From contig NZ_CP108002.1 of assembly GCF_041435055.1 (NCBI RefSeq), positions 7,440,001 through 7,504,000 of the forward strand: DNA of 64,000 bases. The letters run 5' to 3'. The translations under genes were made by a program, and so were the position numbers. Under the pieces are notes generated by a model. The model was not told where the DNA came from, searched no databases, and saw only the letters and a list, made by a program, of their open reading frames with translations. Source of the stretch: Streptomyces sp. NBC_00341 (GTDB lineage: Bacteria; Actinomycetota; Actinomycetes; Streptomycetales; Streptomycetaceae). Positions 14,935 to 23,459 of the stretch are shown piece by piece (the first letter of the stretch is position 1; the number at the start of each line of letters is the position of its first letter).

Positions 14935-16980
14935 ATGCGATACGTCGACCAGCTTCCCCAAGCGGTCGAGCGGGAGGACCACGTCACCATCAGGATGTCG
15001 GACGGGGTCCGGCTGTCAGCGAGGATCTGGCGTCCGGTCACCTCCGGCCGGGAGCCGGTACCGGCGATCCTGGAGGCCATTCCGTACCGGAAGAACGATC
15101 TGACCTCCACTCGCGACGCGATCCACCACCCCTACATCGCCGGGCACGGCTATGCCTGCGTACGCGTCGACCTGCGGGGCACGGGCGAATCGGAGGGCGT
15201 CCTGCTGGACGAGTACCTGGAACGGGAGCAGTGCGACATCGAGGAGGTGCTCGCCTGGCTCGCCGAGCGGCCCTGGTGCGACGGAACCACGGGAATGATG
15301 GGCATCTCCTGGGGCGCGTTCGCCGCACTCCAGGTCGCCGCCCGGCAGCCGCCGAGTCTGGGCGCCATCGTCATCGCGTCCTTCACGGACGACAGGTACG
15401 CGGACGACATGCACTATCTCGGCGGTGCGATGCTGTCCGACAACCTGGCCGAGGCCGGGACCATGTTCGCCTACGCCACCTGCCCTCCCGATCCCGCCGT
15501 GGTCGGTGAGCGCTGGCGGGACATGTGGCACGAACGGCTGGCATCCGCGCACCCCTGGGTCCTGGAATGGCTGCGCCACCAGCACCGCGACGACTACTGG
15601 CGCCATGCCTCGCTCAATGAGAACTATGAGGCCCTGCGTTGCCCCGTGCTGGCCTCCAGCGGCTGGGCGGACGGGTACTCCAATGCCGTCACCCGGCTGC
15701 TGAGCCGTGTCCAGGTGCCCCGCAAGGGCCTGATCGGGCCCTGGTCGCACAAGATGCCGCACCTCGGCGAGCCGGGACCGGCCATCGGCTATCTGCAGGA
15801 GGTGGTCCGGTGGTGGGACCACTGGCTCAAGGGCGTCGACAACGGTGTGATGGACGGCCCCATGATCCGCGCCTGGATGCAGGAGAGTGTGCCGCCGTCC
15901 ACCTCCTACGAGGAGCGGCCGGGCCGCTGGGTGGGGGAGCCGAGCTGGCCCTCGCCGCACATCCAGGAGGTGCCGCACCCCCTGCGCGACCGCGCCATCG
16001 TGCGCGCCGGCGCGGAACCCGCGTCATCGGAGGAAGACGAATCCGCGGGCCGGGTCCACACGGTGCAGTCGCCGCTCTCGGTCGGGCAGTTCGCGGGGAA
16101 GTGGGCCTCGTACAACGCCCCACCGGATCTGCCGTACGACCAACGAGAGGAGGACGGCGGCTCTCTCGTCTTCGACACCGAGCCGCTGACCGAACGCGTG
16201 GAGATCCTCGGCGCGCCCGCCGTGGAACTCCTGGTGTCCTCGCCCAAGGAGACGGCACAGATCACTGTCCGGCTCTCCGACGTGGCGGCCGACGGCCGGG
16301 CGACCAGGGTGACCTACGGTGTGCTCAACCTCGCGCACCGGGCGGGCGACAGCCCGGAACCGCTGGAACCGGGCCGGGCGTACCGGGTGCGCATTCCCCT
16401 CAACGGGGTCGCTCAGGTCTTCCCGGCCGGGCATCGCATCCGGCTCTCGCTCTCCACCTCGTACTGGCCGCTGGTCTGGCCGGCGCCCGAACCCGCTCTC
16501 CTGAGCGTCCACGAGAACGGCAGTTCCCTCACGCTGCCGATCCGGCCCACCGACACCCCGGACGATGGGACCTTGCAGCCCTTCGGTGAGCCCGAGGGCT
16601 GCACACCGGCGGAGGTGACCCAGCTGACCGAGCCCGAACAGGCCTGGACCGTGTCGAGGAATCTGGTCGACTACCACTCCTCGCTCGACATCATCAAGGA
16701 CCGCGGACTTCAGCGGTACGAGGAGAACGGGATCGAGGTCGGGCTGCGAGCCGTCGAGAAGTACACGTCCGTCGCGGACGACTTCGATTCGGTGAGCGGC
16801 GAGTCCGCCTGGACGATGCGGTTCAGGCGTCCCGCATGGGACATCCGGGTGGAGACGCGCACCATCCTGACATCGGACGAGAACGCATTCCACGTCGATG
16901 CCACGCTGGACGGCTACGAGGACGGCCGCAGGGTCTTCTCCCGCACCTGGAACGAGAGCGTTCCGAGGACGAACGTCTGA
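14935..16980 (+). CDS. CocE/NonD-family hydrolase (X-Pro dipeptidyl-peptidase-like)
   Basis: This 681-residue serine hydrolase has an alpha/beta-hydrolase domain (RMSDGVRLSARIWRPV; YACVRVDLRGTGES; nucleophile Ser 125 in MGISWGAFAALQ) followed by the jelly-roll C-terminal domain of X-Pro dipeptidyl-peptidases and cocaine esterase (VEILGAPAVELLVSSPKE; FPAGHRIRLSLSTSYWPLVWPAP). No signal peptide is seen, so it is probably cytoplasmic. ATG 14935 gives MRYVDQLPQAVE, with AAAGGAG 12 bases upstream; the open frame extends further into the previous gene. It probably hydrolyses an ester or amide related to the product of the ATP-grasp gene it follows. Confidence 0.86.
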   Translation: MRYVDQLPQAVEREDHVTIRMSDGVRLSARIWRPVTSGREPVPAILEAIPYRKNDLTSTRDAIHHPYIAGHGYACVRVDLRGTGESEGVLLDEYLEREQCDIEEVLAWLAERPWCDGTTGMMGISWGAFAALQVAARQPPSLGAIVIASFTDDRYADDMHYLGGAMLSDNLAEAGTMFAYATCPPDPAVVGERWRDMWHERLASAHPWVLEWLRHQHRDDYWRHASLNENYEALRCPVLASSGWADGYSNAVTRLLSRVQVPRKGLIGPWSHKMPHLGEPGPAIGYLQEVVRWWDHWLKGVDNGVMDGPMIRAWMQESVPPSTSYEERPGRWVGEPSWPSPHIQEVPHPLRDRAIVRAGAEPASSEEDESAGRVHTVQSPLSVGQFAGKWASYNAPPDLPYDQREEDGGSLVFDTEPLTERVEILGAPAVELLVSSPKETAQITVRLSDVAADGRATRVTYGVLNLAHRAGDSPEPLEPGRAYRVRIPLNGVAQVFPAGHRIRLSLSTSYWPLVWPAPEPALLSVHENGSSLTLPIRPTDTPDDGTLQPFGEPEGCTPAEVTQLTEPEQAWTVSRNLVDYHSSLDIIKDRGLQRYEENGIEVGLRAVEKYTSVADDFDSVSGESAWTMRFRRPAWDIRVETRTILTSDENAFHVDATLDGYEDGRRVFSRTWNESVPRTNV

Positions 16981-17020
16981 GTCGCGACGTTCCCGGCCGC
17001 TGTAGGCGCCGGTTGCCGGA

Positions 17021-17044
17021 GGGCCGCCGAGTGGGGGGCGGCCC
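17021..17044. terminator. Bidirectional hairpin terminator
   Basis: GGGCCGCC (17021-17028) pairs with GGCGGCCC (17037-17044) around an 8-base loop, between the convergent hydrolase and antiporter genes. Confidence 0.6.
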
Positions 17045-17094
17045 GGCGTCGAGGACGGGTCATCGGCCGGACCCGGGCCGCAACTGACGGCTGG

Positions 17095-18363
17095 TCACCC
17101 GGTGCGGCTCTGCGGTGCGTCGTCGCCCAGCCTGTCGAGGTGGGCGATCACCGGAGGCGCGGAGGCGCCGTGGAGGAGGACCGACACCAGGATGGTGAAG
17201 ACCACCACTGACCACATCTCGTTCTGGTACGCGCCGAAGTCGCCCTTGCCGCAGGCGTAGGCGAGATAGAAGAGGGATCCGATTCCGCGGATCCCGAAGA
17301 ACGCGGTGACCAGGCGCTCCTTCCGGCCGCCCCGCCCGCCGGACTGTGCGAACCACCCCGACACCGGTCGTATCAGCAGATGGAGGAGCAGACCCACGAC
17401 GGCGCCCCGCCAGGTGAGGTGGCGCAGGGCACCCGTGGCCACGAAGGCGCCCACTCCGAAGAGCAGGACGGCCATCAGCAGCCTTTCGATCTGGTCGGTG
17501 AACTCGTGCAGGACCTTGTGATAGCCGTGGCCGTGCTCGAACCTGCGCACGGTGCAGGCAGTCACGAACACGGCGAGAAAGCCGTAACCGTGCAGGGACT
17601 CGGTGATGCCGTAGGAGGCGAACGTCGCTCCCAGCGCCACAAAGCCTCCGCCGTTCTCGGAGAGCCGGAAGGACCGCGTGTCGGAGCGGAAGACCATCCG
17701 CCCGAGCAGCAGGCCGGCACCCACGCCGACTGCCAGGCCCACGCCGATCCTGAGGAGAACGTCGCTCAGGACCCAGTGCGAGATCCAGTTGGTGGACCAG
17801 CCGTCGCCGGCCGCCGCCAGCGCGACGGCGGCCAGAACGAAGGGGAAGGCGAGCCCGTCGTTGAGGCCGGCCTCGCTCGTCAGCGCGAAGCGCACCTCGT
17901 CCTCGTCGTACTCGGCGTCCGTCGGTTCGCCGACCCTCACCTCGGAGGCGAGTACCGGGTCCGTCGGCGCCAGCACGGCCGCCACCAGAAGGGCGACGGA
18001 CAGCGGCCAGTCGAGCAGCCACCAGGCCGCGAGCGCGGTGGCACCGATCGTCAGGGGCATGGCCAGTCCGAGCAGCCGCCATGTAGTGGACCACTGCCGC
18101 CACCCGAAGGGACGGTTGATGGCCAGCCCCGCGCCCATCAGCGAAGTGATGACGCACAGCTCGGTGAGATGCTCCACCCAGATCCGGTCCGTGACGGGGT
18201 CCACCGTGGGAAGAGGCAGAGGAAGCAAGTACGTGGCCGTACCCGCTGCGAGGAACACCATCGGAACGGAGACCGGCAGGCGGAAAAGCAGTCGGGGCAG
18301 CACCGCGGCGAGCAGGACGCCGATGCCGAGACACGCGTAGACCGCACCGGTGGTGGTTATCAC
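17095..18363 (-). CDS. Na+(K+)/H+ antiporter of the CPA1 family
   Basis: This 422-residue integral membrane protein has about 11-12 hydrophobic segments, the first at GAVYACLGIGVLLAAVLP. The ion-site region carries LAPTDPVLASEV and SEAGLNDGLAFPFVLA, the conserved TDP and ND motifs of CPA1 exchangers. FGIRGIGSLFYLAYA matches the family's C-terminal transmembrane motif. It would export cations in exchange for protons. GTG 18363 is chosen because AGGAG lies 9 bases upstream; the frame is open further upstream but without hydrophobic sequence. It is a single-gene unit. Confidence 0.9.
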   Translation of the reverse strand: MITTTGAVYACLGIGVLLAAVLPRLLFRLPVSVPMVFLAAGTATYLLPLPLPTVDPVTDRIWVEHLTELCVITSLMGAGLAINRPFGWRQWSTTWRLLGLAMPLTIGATALAAWWLLDWPLSVALLVAAVLAPTDPVLASEVRVGEPTDAEYDEDEVRFALTSEAGLNDGLAFPFVLAAVALAAAGDGWSTNWISHWVLSDVLLRIGVGLAVGVGAGLLLGRMVFRSDTRSFRLSENGGGFVALGATFASYGITESLHGYGFLAVFVTACTVRRFEHGHGYHKVLHEFTDQIERLLMAVLLFGVGAFVATGALRHLTWRGAVVGLLLHLLIRPVSGWFAQSGGRGGRKERLVTAFFGIRGIGSLFYLAYACGKGDFGAYQNEMWSVVVFTILVSVLLHGASAPPVIAHLDRLGDDAPQSRTG

Positions 18364-18674
18364 GTCCGGCCGCTCCTTTCGGTTGGCCGCACGTGAGGCC
18401 GACGGAACGAATTCCGTCGGAGCGGGAACCTCGCGATTATCGGGGCGGTCAAGGAATAAGTGTCCCGCTTCAATGGCATGACCCCGGGCGTGGGGTGAAG
18501 GCTGAGGTGGAGGAAAGCAGACCGTAATAGACGTCGATACTTTGGTGAAGTGCGGGTTCCCGCTACGGAGCCGGCCGGTGCCGTCGGTACGCGTACTCCA
18601 GGGCCGTTGTACGCGCACGCCAGGGCCGGCCAGAATCTGCTGGCCGGCCCTGGCTTGAGGGTGGTGCCGCGGGG
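18364..18674. other. Intergenic region upstream of antiporter gene
   Basis: These 311 bases lie between two minus-strand genes. Apart from the terminator hairpin at 18620-18653 they hold the untranslated leader and promoter of the antiporter gene, in which I cannot pick confident -35/-10 hexamers. No small gene or known riboswitch pattern is evident. Confidence 0.4.
18620..18653 (-). terminator. Strong hairpin terminator after PRC-barrel gene
   Basis: A perfect 14-base stem (18620-18633 with 18640-18653, core CCAGGGCCGGCCAG) around a 6-base loop begins just after the stop codon of the PRC-barrel gene. It lacks a T-run. Confidence 0.75.
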
Positions 18675-19028
18675 TCAGCGGCGGCGGTAGCTGTCGTAGT
18701 AGCCGCCGACCTGCTCGTGATATCCGGCGTCACCGACGTGCTTGTCCTTGTCGAACTCGGGGGAGTCCTTGATCTGGTCCTTCGTCAGTTCGACGAATAT
18801 CTTGCGCTCGGCCTGGTCGACGGTGCGTACCGTACCGGCGGGCAGCATGACGTGCTTGCCGAAGATCCAGACACCTGTATCGACCACGATGTACGAGGAG
18901 TTGACGTCGTCCGAGTGCTTGTCGACCTTGCCGATGCTTCCGTCGGTGGCCTCGACCTTGTAACCGATGAGGTCAGTGCCCGCCGTGTGGCCCGCGGTCG
19001 GCTGATAGCCCCAGATGTTGTCACTCAT
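18675..19028 (-). CDS. PRC-barrel domain protein
   Basis: This 117-residue soluble protein has a single PRC-barrel: LIGYKVEATDGSIGKVDKHSDDVNSSYIVVDTGVWIFGKHVMLPAGTV, then VDQAERKIFVELTKDQIKDSPEF. The last 25 residues are charged, with a Tyr/Gly/Arg-rich tail (YHEQVGGYYDSYRRR). In Streptomyces such proteins are abundant, small and of unclear role, often linked to stress. The single-gene unit is bounded by a strong terminator. Confidence 0.87.
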   Translation of the reverse strand: MSDNIWGYQPTAGHTAGTDLIGYKVEATDGSIGKVDKHSDDVNSSYIVVDTGVWIFGKHVMLPAGTVRTVDQAERKIFVELTKDQIKDSPEFDKDKHVGDAGYHEQVGGYYDSYRRR

Positions 19029-19200
19029 AAAACTGCTCCCTCATTGAGATTCTTCGCTGCTCCACCGTCAAGACCGTGGAGTCGGCCGGCGTCTCTGAAA
19101 TAGCCGGTGACGCGCTCTCAGAAGTTCGGGTGCCCTGCATCCTGGACCCCACACACATATGTTGCGGATGTTTTGTTGCGTCGATTTCACGGGACCGCAA

Positions 19201-19252
19201 TGCCATGAATCCGGGCCGCGACGACGGTGCGTCGCGGCCCGGATTCATGGCA
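19201..19252. terminator. Perfect 23-bp stem hairpin terminator
   Basis: The arms 19201-19223 and 19230-19252 are perfect reverse complements (23 bases, core ATGAATCCGGGCCGCGACG) around the loop ACGGTG. It lies 49 bases after the end of the minus-strand secreted-protein gene and ahead of the PRC-barrel promoter, so it most likely ends transcription of the former. The very long perfect stem is unusual. Confidence 0.75.
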
Positions 19253-19300
19253 CCCGCTGCTTCCTCGGGGGCTACGTACCCTGCCCGAGGAGACCGGGCG

Positions 19301-20074
19301 TCACGCCGTCCCCGTCGAGCGGCCCAGCAGGGCGTTGATGTCGAAGGTCTGGTCCGGCGGCGGGGTGGAGGTGGGCACCGGCTTGTCGAAGGCGGAGAAG
19401 TCCACGGTCGCGTCCGCCCCGTCGCCCTGGAGGGTGAGCCGCAGCGGGTACGGCTTGCCGGTGGCCGTCACGTACAGGACCAGCGTCCTGTCGTCCCGCG
19501 TCCTGGTCAGCGGTACGACCGATGTCGTGCCGAGCGTGGTCTTCGTGCCCTTGTTGAGCGTGCCGGCCTCGTTGTCCGCGTTGTCGCTGACCAGCTTCTG
19601 GAAGGTGTCCAGATCGCAGGCCTTCGTCAGCGGGAGCAGCCGGGAGTCGGTGGCCGAGGCCCTCATGTAGCGGCCGTTCAGGATCGCGGCGAAGGCCTGC
19701 CCGCCGTCGGGGACCTGGTTCTTCCAGAAGTCCGCGTCGGGTTTGACCCAGACATCGTTGCCGCGCTTGACGATCTGTACCGAGCCCTGGCTGTTGCCGA
19801 GGTCCACCGAGCCGTCGCAGTTGCCGCTCCGGTCCAGGGTGAGGTCCAGGGACATCGCCGTACTGCCCCTGCCGAGGTCTCCGCGGACGCTCAGGTGCAT
19901 GGAATGGGCGTCGAGCAGGGCGTCGCGGGCGCGGTCCGCGATCTGCTGGGCGGTGAGGGTGTCGATGTCGTCCGCGTGTGCCACGCCGCCGCCGACGAGG
20001 CCGCCGCCGGTGACGGAGAGCACGATCGCCGCGGTCCATGCGGCCGGGCGTGTGCCGAGGTGTGGACCGGTCAC
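19301..20074 (-). CDS. Secreted LolA/LppX-like protein
   Basis: This 257-residue exported protein has a signal peptide ending VGGGVAHA-DD. The mature domain begins LTAQQIADRARDALLDAHSMHLSVRGDLG and continues SMSLDLTLDRSGNCDGSVDLG-type strands, VQIVKRGNDVWVKPDADFWKNQ, ILNGRYMRASA and YVTATGKPYPLRLTLQGDG. This matches the half-barrel fold of the LolA/LprG/LppX lipid-carrier group as I know it. There is no lipobox Cys at the cleavage site, so it is secreted rather than lipidated. The C-terminus is a Pro/Ser/Thr-rich stretch. GTG 20074 follows GAGGAGG. Confidence 0.78.
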   Translation of the reverse strand: MTGPHLGTRPAAWTAAIVLSVTGGGLVGGGVAHADDIDTLTAQQIADRARDALLDAHSMHLSVRGDLGRGSTAMSLDLTLDRSGNCDGSVDLGNSQGSVQIVKRGNDVWVKPDADFWKNQVPDGGQAFAAILNGRYMRASATDSRLLPLTKACDLDTFQKLVSDNADNEAGTLNKGTKTTLGTTSVVPLTRTRDDRTLVLYVTATGKPYPLRLTLQGDGADATVDFSAFDKPVPTSTPPPDQTFDINALLGRSTGTA

Positions 20075-20281
20075 GTCGCCTCCTCGAAGGGTGATGGCGG
20101 GGCTGCGCGGGGTTGAGGTCCGCGGTCCGGTCTTTCGAGCGTACGCCGGGGCAGGGACGGCCGCCCGACGGAGAAAACGGCGCCCGGACGGGTACCCGGC
20201 GTGACGTCCCGGGCCGATTCCGGTTATGCGGGTGAGGGGCGGCCGCGAGGGCGGCCGGTTCGTCACGACCGAGAGGAAACC

Positions 20282-20644
20282 ATGAGGAAGACCATGCGGA
20301 ATCTGTCCGTGACCATGCTGCGGAGCATCGCCGTCGCGGGCCTGACCGCGGCGCTCGCGGCCTCCACCGGACTGGCCACGACCGCCACGGCGGCGGCCCC
20401 GGCGGCGACGCCCCCCGGGCTGTCCTGCGAGACGGGCAAGCACGCCATCGACGACTACACCGGCTACGCGCTGTGCCGGAACAACGGCGGCGCGACGCAG
20501 ACCTTCTGGGTACACCTGGTCTGCGGCTGGTCCCCGGACGTGGACGGCGAACACGTCACGCTCAACCCGGGCCAGTCCGGTCAGTCGACCGCGCACTGCG
20601 CCGGGCTCGGCACCGGAATCGGTGAGATCACGGTGCAGCCGTAG
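20282..20644 (+). CDS. Small secreted cysteine-containing protein, unknown function
   Basis: This is a 120-residue protein with a signal peptide (MRKTMRNLSVTMLRSIAVAG to about TATAAAPA). The mature part of about 75 residues has four Cys (LSCETG, ALCRNN, LVCGW, AHCAGLG), probably two disulfides, and aromatic residues in QTFWVHLVCGWSPDVDG. I do not recognise the family. ATG 20282 follows GAGGAAA; upstream in-frame starts lack such a site and would bury the signal peptide. It is divergent from the LolA-like gene and alone on its strand. Confidence 0.72.
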   Translation: MRKTMRNLSVTMLRSIAVAGLTAALAASTGLATTATAAAPAATPPGLSCETGKHAIDDYTGYALCRNNGGATQTFWVHLVCGWSPDVDGEHVTLNPGQSGQSTAHCAGLGTGIGEITVQP

Positions 20645-20771
20645 TTTCGTAGCTCCGGAGCCGCTGTGGGGGCCGTGGGGTCGGCGCGGGCCGGCTCCAC
20701 ACCCCTTGTCCGGGATCCGGCGGCCGCACCGTGGCTCCCGCAAGCCGTACCCGACACTCCCCGCCGAACGG

Positions 20772-20800
20772 TTGAGCGGACCGCGCCGACTCGTTACCCT
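20772..20800 (+). promoter_or_regulatory. Possible promoter of amidase gene
   Basis: TTGAGC (20772-20777) and TACCCT (20795-20800) are 17 bases apart, 60 bases before the amidase ATG. The fit to the vegetative consensus is moderate. Confidence 0.35.
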
Positions 20801-20860
20801 CCAGTAGCGACCGGGCGGACAGGTGCGCGCACCTGACGGCACGAGGGAGGCGGGCAGCAC

Positions 20861-22312
20861 ATGTCCTCAGCGGAGTCCATCGAGACGGACGCGGCGGCCC
20901 CGGCCGGGCTGTCCGACAGCGCGCGGGCCCTGGCGGACGGGAGCACCACCGCCACCCGGCTGGTCTCCGAGGCACTCGCCCGGATCGAGGCGAGCCAGGG
21001 CACCCTGAACGCCTTCCGGCACCTGCGCGCGGAGGCCGCACTCGCCGAGGCGGCCGAGGCCGACCGCCGGCTGGCGGCCGGGGAGCGGCTGCCGCTCCTC
21101 GGAGTGCCCGTCGCGGTCAAGGACGACACCGATGTCGCCGGGATGCCCACCTACTTCGGCTGCGCGGGGGAGCTGCCCGCCGCCACCGCCGACAGCGAGG
21201 CCGTACGCAGACTGCGCGCCGCCGGGGCCGTGATCGTCGGGAAGACCAACTCCTGCGAACTGGGCCAGTGGCCGTTCACCGAGGGGCCGGCCTTCGGCGT
21301 CACCCGCAACCCCTGGAACACCGACCACACCCCCGGCGGCTCCTCCGGAGGATCCGCGGCCGCCGTCGCCGCCGGTCTGGTGCCCGCCGCGCTCGGCTCC
21401 GACGGCGCCGGGTCCGTCCGCATCCCGGCCGCCTGGACCCACCTCGTCGGCATCAAACCCCAGCGCGGCCGGATCTCGGTCCACCCCCACAGCGACGCCT
21501 TCCAGGGCCTCACCGTCAACGGGCCGCTGGCCAGGACCGTCGCGGACGCCGCCCTCCTCCTGGACGCCGTCGCGGGGGCGCACCCCGACGACCCGCACCG
21601 CCCGCCGCCCGTCGAGGCCCGCGCCGCCGCCCGCCGCGACCCGGGCCGGCTGCGCATCGCCGTTGCCTGGCGGCCGCCGCTCACCCTGACCAGGACCGCG
21701 CCCCACCCCGAGGTACGGCGCGCCGTCGCCGCCCTCGCGGAGACCCTGGCCGCGCTCGGCCACCACGTCGAGGAGGCCCGCCCCCGCTATGGGCTGATCG
21801 GCCTCGGCTTCGTGCCCCGCGCCACGGCGGGGATCGCGGAACTCGCCGCACTGCACCCCGAACCCGCGCTCCTGGACGCGCGCACCCGCAGCGCCCTGCG
21901 CACCGGCACCCGGCTCGGCGGCCGGGTGGTGCGGGCGGCCAGGGAGCGCGAACTGCGCCAGCACCGCCGGATCGGGGCACTGTTCCACCCCACGCGAGGT
22001 CGGGCAGGATCGGGATTCGACGTGCTGCTCACCCCGACCACCGCCCTCCCGCCGCCCCGCATCGGCAGCTTCGACGGGCTGAGCGCCTGGCGCACCGACG
22101 TGGCGATCACGGAGGCCTGCCCGTACGCCTGGCCCTGGAACGTACTGGGCTGGCCGGGGATCAGCGTCCCCGCAGGGTTCACCTCCGACGGCCTCCCGGT
22201 CGGCGCCCAGCTGCTCGGCCCCTCCCGCAGCGAGGAACGGCTGATCTCGCTGGCCGCCCAGCTGGAGGCCGACCGGCGCTGGTACGAACACCGCCCGCCG
22301 GCCCTGCCGTAG
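20861..22312 (+). CDS. Amidase signature family enzyme
   Basis: This 483-residue protein has the Ser-cisSer-Lys site: Lys 87 in VPVAVKDDTDVAG, cis-Ser about 162 in TPGGSSGGSAAAVAAG and nucleophile Ser 185 in GSDGAGSVRIPA. It would hydrolyse a carboxamide. It is closest in look to general amidases used in catabolism or detoxification, not GatA, because the GatA partner genes are absent. No signal peptide is seen. It is probably monocistronic, with a convergent gene 12 bases after its stop. Confidence 0.9.
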   Translation: MSSAESIETDAAAPAGLSDSARALADGSTTATRLVSEALARIEASQGTLNAFRHLRAEAALAEAAEADRRLAAGERLPLLGVPVAVKDDTDVAGMPTYFGCAGELPAATADSEAVRRLRAAGAVIVGKTNSCELGQWPFTEGPAFGVTRNPWNTDHTPGGSSGGSAAAVAAGLVPAALGSDGAGSVRIPAAWTHLVGIKPQRGRISVHPHSDAFQGLTVNGPLARTVADAALLLDAVAGAHPDDPHRPPPVEARAAARRDPGRLRIAVAWRPPLTLTRTAPHPEVRRAVAALAETLAALGHHVEEARPRYGLIGLGFVPRATAGIAELAALHPEPALLDARTRSALRTGTRLGGRVVRAARERELRQHRRIGALFHPTRGRAGSGFDVLLTPTTALPPPRIGSFDGLSAWRTDVAITEACPYAWPWNVLGWPGISVPAGFTSDGLPVGAQLLGPSRSEERLISLAAQLEADRRWYEHRPPALP

Positions 22313-22324
22313 CTCCGGCGGCCT

Positions 22325-23299
22325 TCACACGGGCTGGGTGGTCAGGGTGGCCTCGACGCGTCCGACGGCGCGGATCGCGCCGAACGCGATCAGATGGACC
22401 AGGCAGTGATCGGTGAACGGCGGAACCAGCCAGGCCGCCACGTCCTCGTCCGTGATCCGGTAAGGGGCGCGCGCCGCGAGCAGCGCCAGCCTGGCACCCG
22501 GCCGCTCCGCCCGGTCCGGCAGCACCGCTCCGTGCGGCGGCAGCGGGGACACCCCGTCCCAGGCCGCCACCGATTCCCGGACGAACGCGGCGTCCTCCTC
22601 GCTGAGCAGCCCGGCACCCAGCTCCGCCGCGGTGCGCAGCGCGCCGAACGCGGTGCCGATGGCGGTGCCGGCCGCCCAGGACGGCGCCTCGCCCTCGGTT
22701 TCGAGCAGGGGCAGGCTCAGCCCCGTCGCCAGCTCCTGGCGCACGGTCCTGGCCAGGGTGCGGCCGGCCGCGCTCCGTACGGCACGGAGCCTCTGCAGAC
22801 CGAACGGCAGCATGCTCTCGGTCAGCAGCGAGGAGACGACACGGTTGATGAAGTGGAAGGACAGTGCGGTCCCGATGTGTTCGGGCGCGTCGGTCGAAGG
22901 GAACGGCTGCGGTGTACTCATGTCCTTTCCCCAGGACAGGAGTTGACGGTGGGCCGGGTCCTGTGGCTGTTCGTCGCGGGCGATCGTCTCGGCCAGCCGG
23001 TGGTCACCGGTGGCGTGCAGCAGCACGGTGTGCGCGTCCACGCAGAACGGGCAGCGGTTGGCCAGCGACACTCCGGCCGCCACCACCTCCTTGTCAGTCC
23101 GGGACACCCGTCCGGCCAGCAAGGACTCGCGCACCAGCGCCCAGGCACCGGTCAGCAGTGGAGGGGAGGCGGCCAGTACGACGAAGGCGGAGGCACGCTC
23201 GATGCCGAAGTCCTTGGCCATCTGGGCGTACACATCGGCGACCACTCCGGTGGCCGACTCGGGCGGGGCGGGTGAGGTGTAGCGAAAAGGTCCGGTCAT
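22325..23299 (-). CDS. AhpD-like carboxymuconolactone decarboxylase-family protein
   Basis: This 324-residue, mostly helical protein has the AhpD-type motif CPFCVDAHTVLLHATG (about residues 80-96), with the CxxC pair and His three residues later. The family includes alkylhydroperoxidases that act through this disulfide. The C-terminal half (from about 160) is an Ala/Leu-rich helical extension without a motif I recognise, making it longer than the usual single domain. The start is MTGPFRYTSPAPPESATG at ATG 23299. The true substrate is unknown. Confidence 0.75.
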   Translation of the reverse strand: MTGPFRYTSPAPPESATGVVADVYAQMAKDFGIERASAFVVLAASPPLLTGAWALVRESLLAGRVSRTDKEVVAAGVSLANRCPFCVDAHTVLLHATGDHRLAETIARDEQPQDPAHRQLLSWGKDMSTPQPFPSTDAPEHIGTALSFHFINRVVSSLLTESMLPFGLQRLRAVRSAAGRTLARTVRQELATGLSLPLLETEGEAPSWAAGTAIGTAFGALRTAAELGAGLLSEEDAAFVRESVAAWDGVSPLPPHGAVLPDRAERPGARLALLAARAPYRITDEDVAAWLVPPFTDHCLVHLIAFGAIRAVGRVEATLTTQPV

Positions 23300-23459
23300 G
23301 GCACCGATGCTCACCCGCGGACCCGCCCCCGGTCGTCGTACCGCCGAAGGCCGTTCCCGCTGCTCCGGCCCGACGCCGGCCGGCCCCGCACTACTGCCCA
23401 GGGAGTAGTCCCGGGCCGGTCCTCGCGGGCGATGCCGCCGTCGGCGTACGGGAGTTAGG

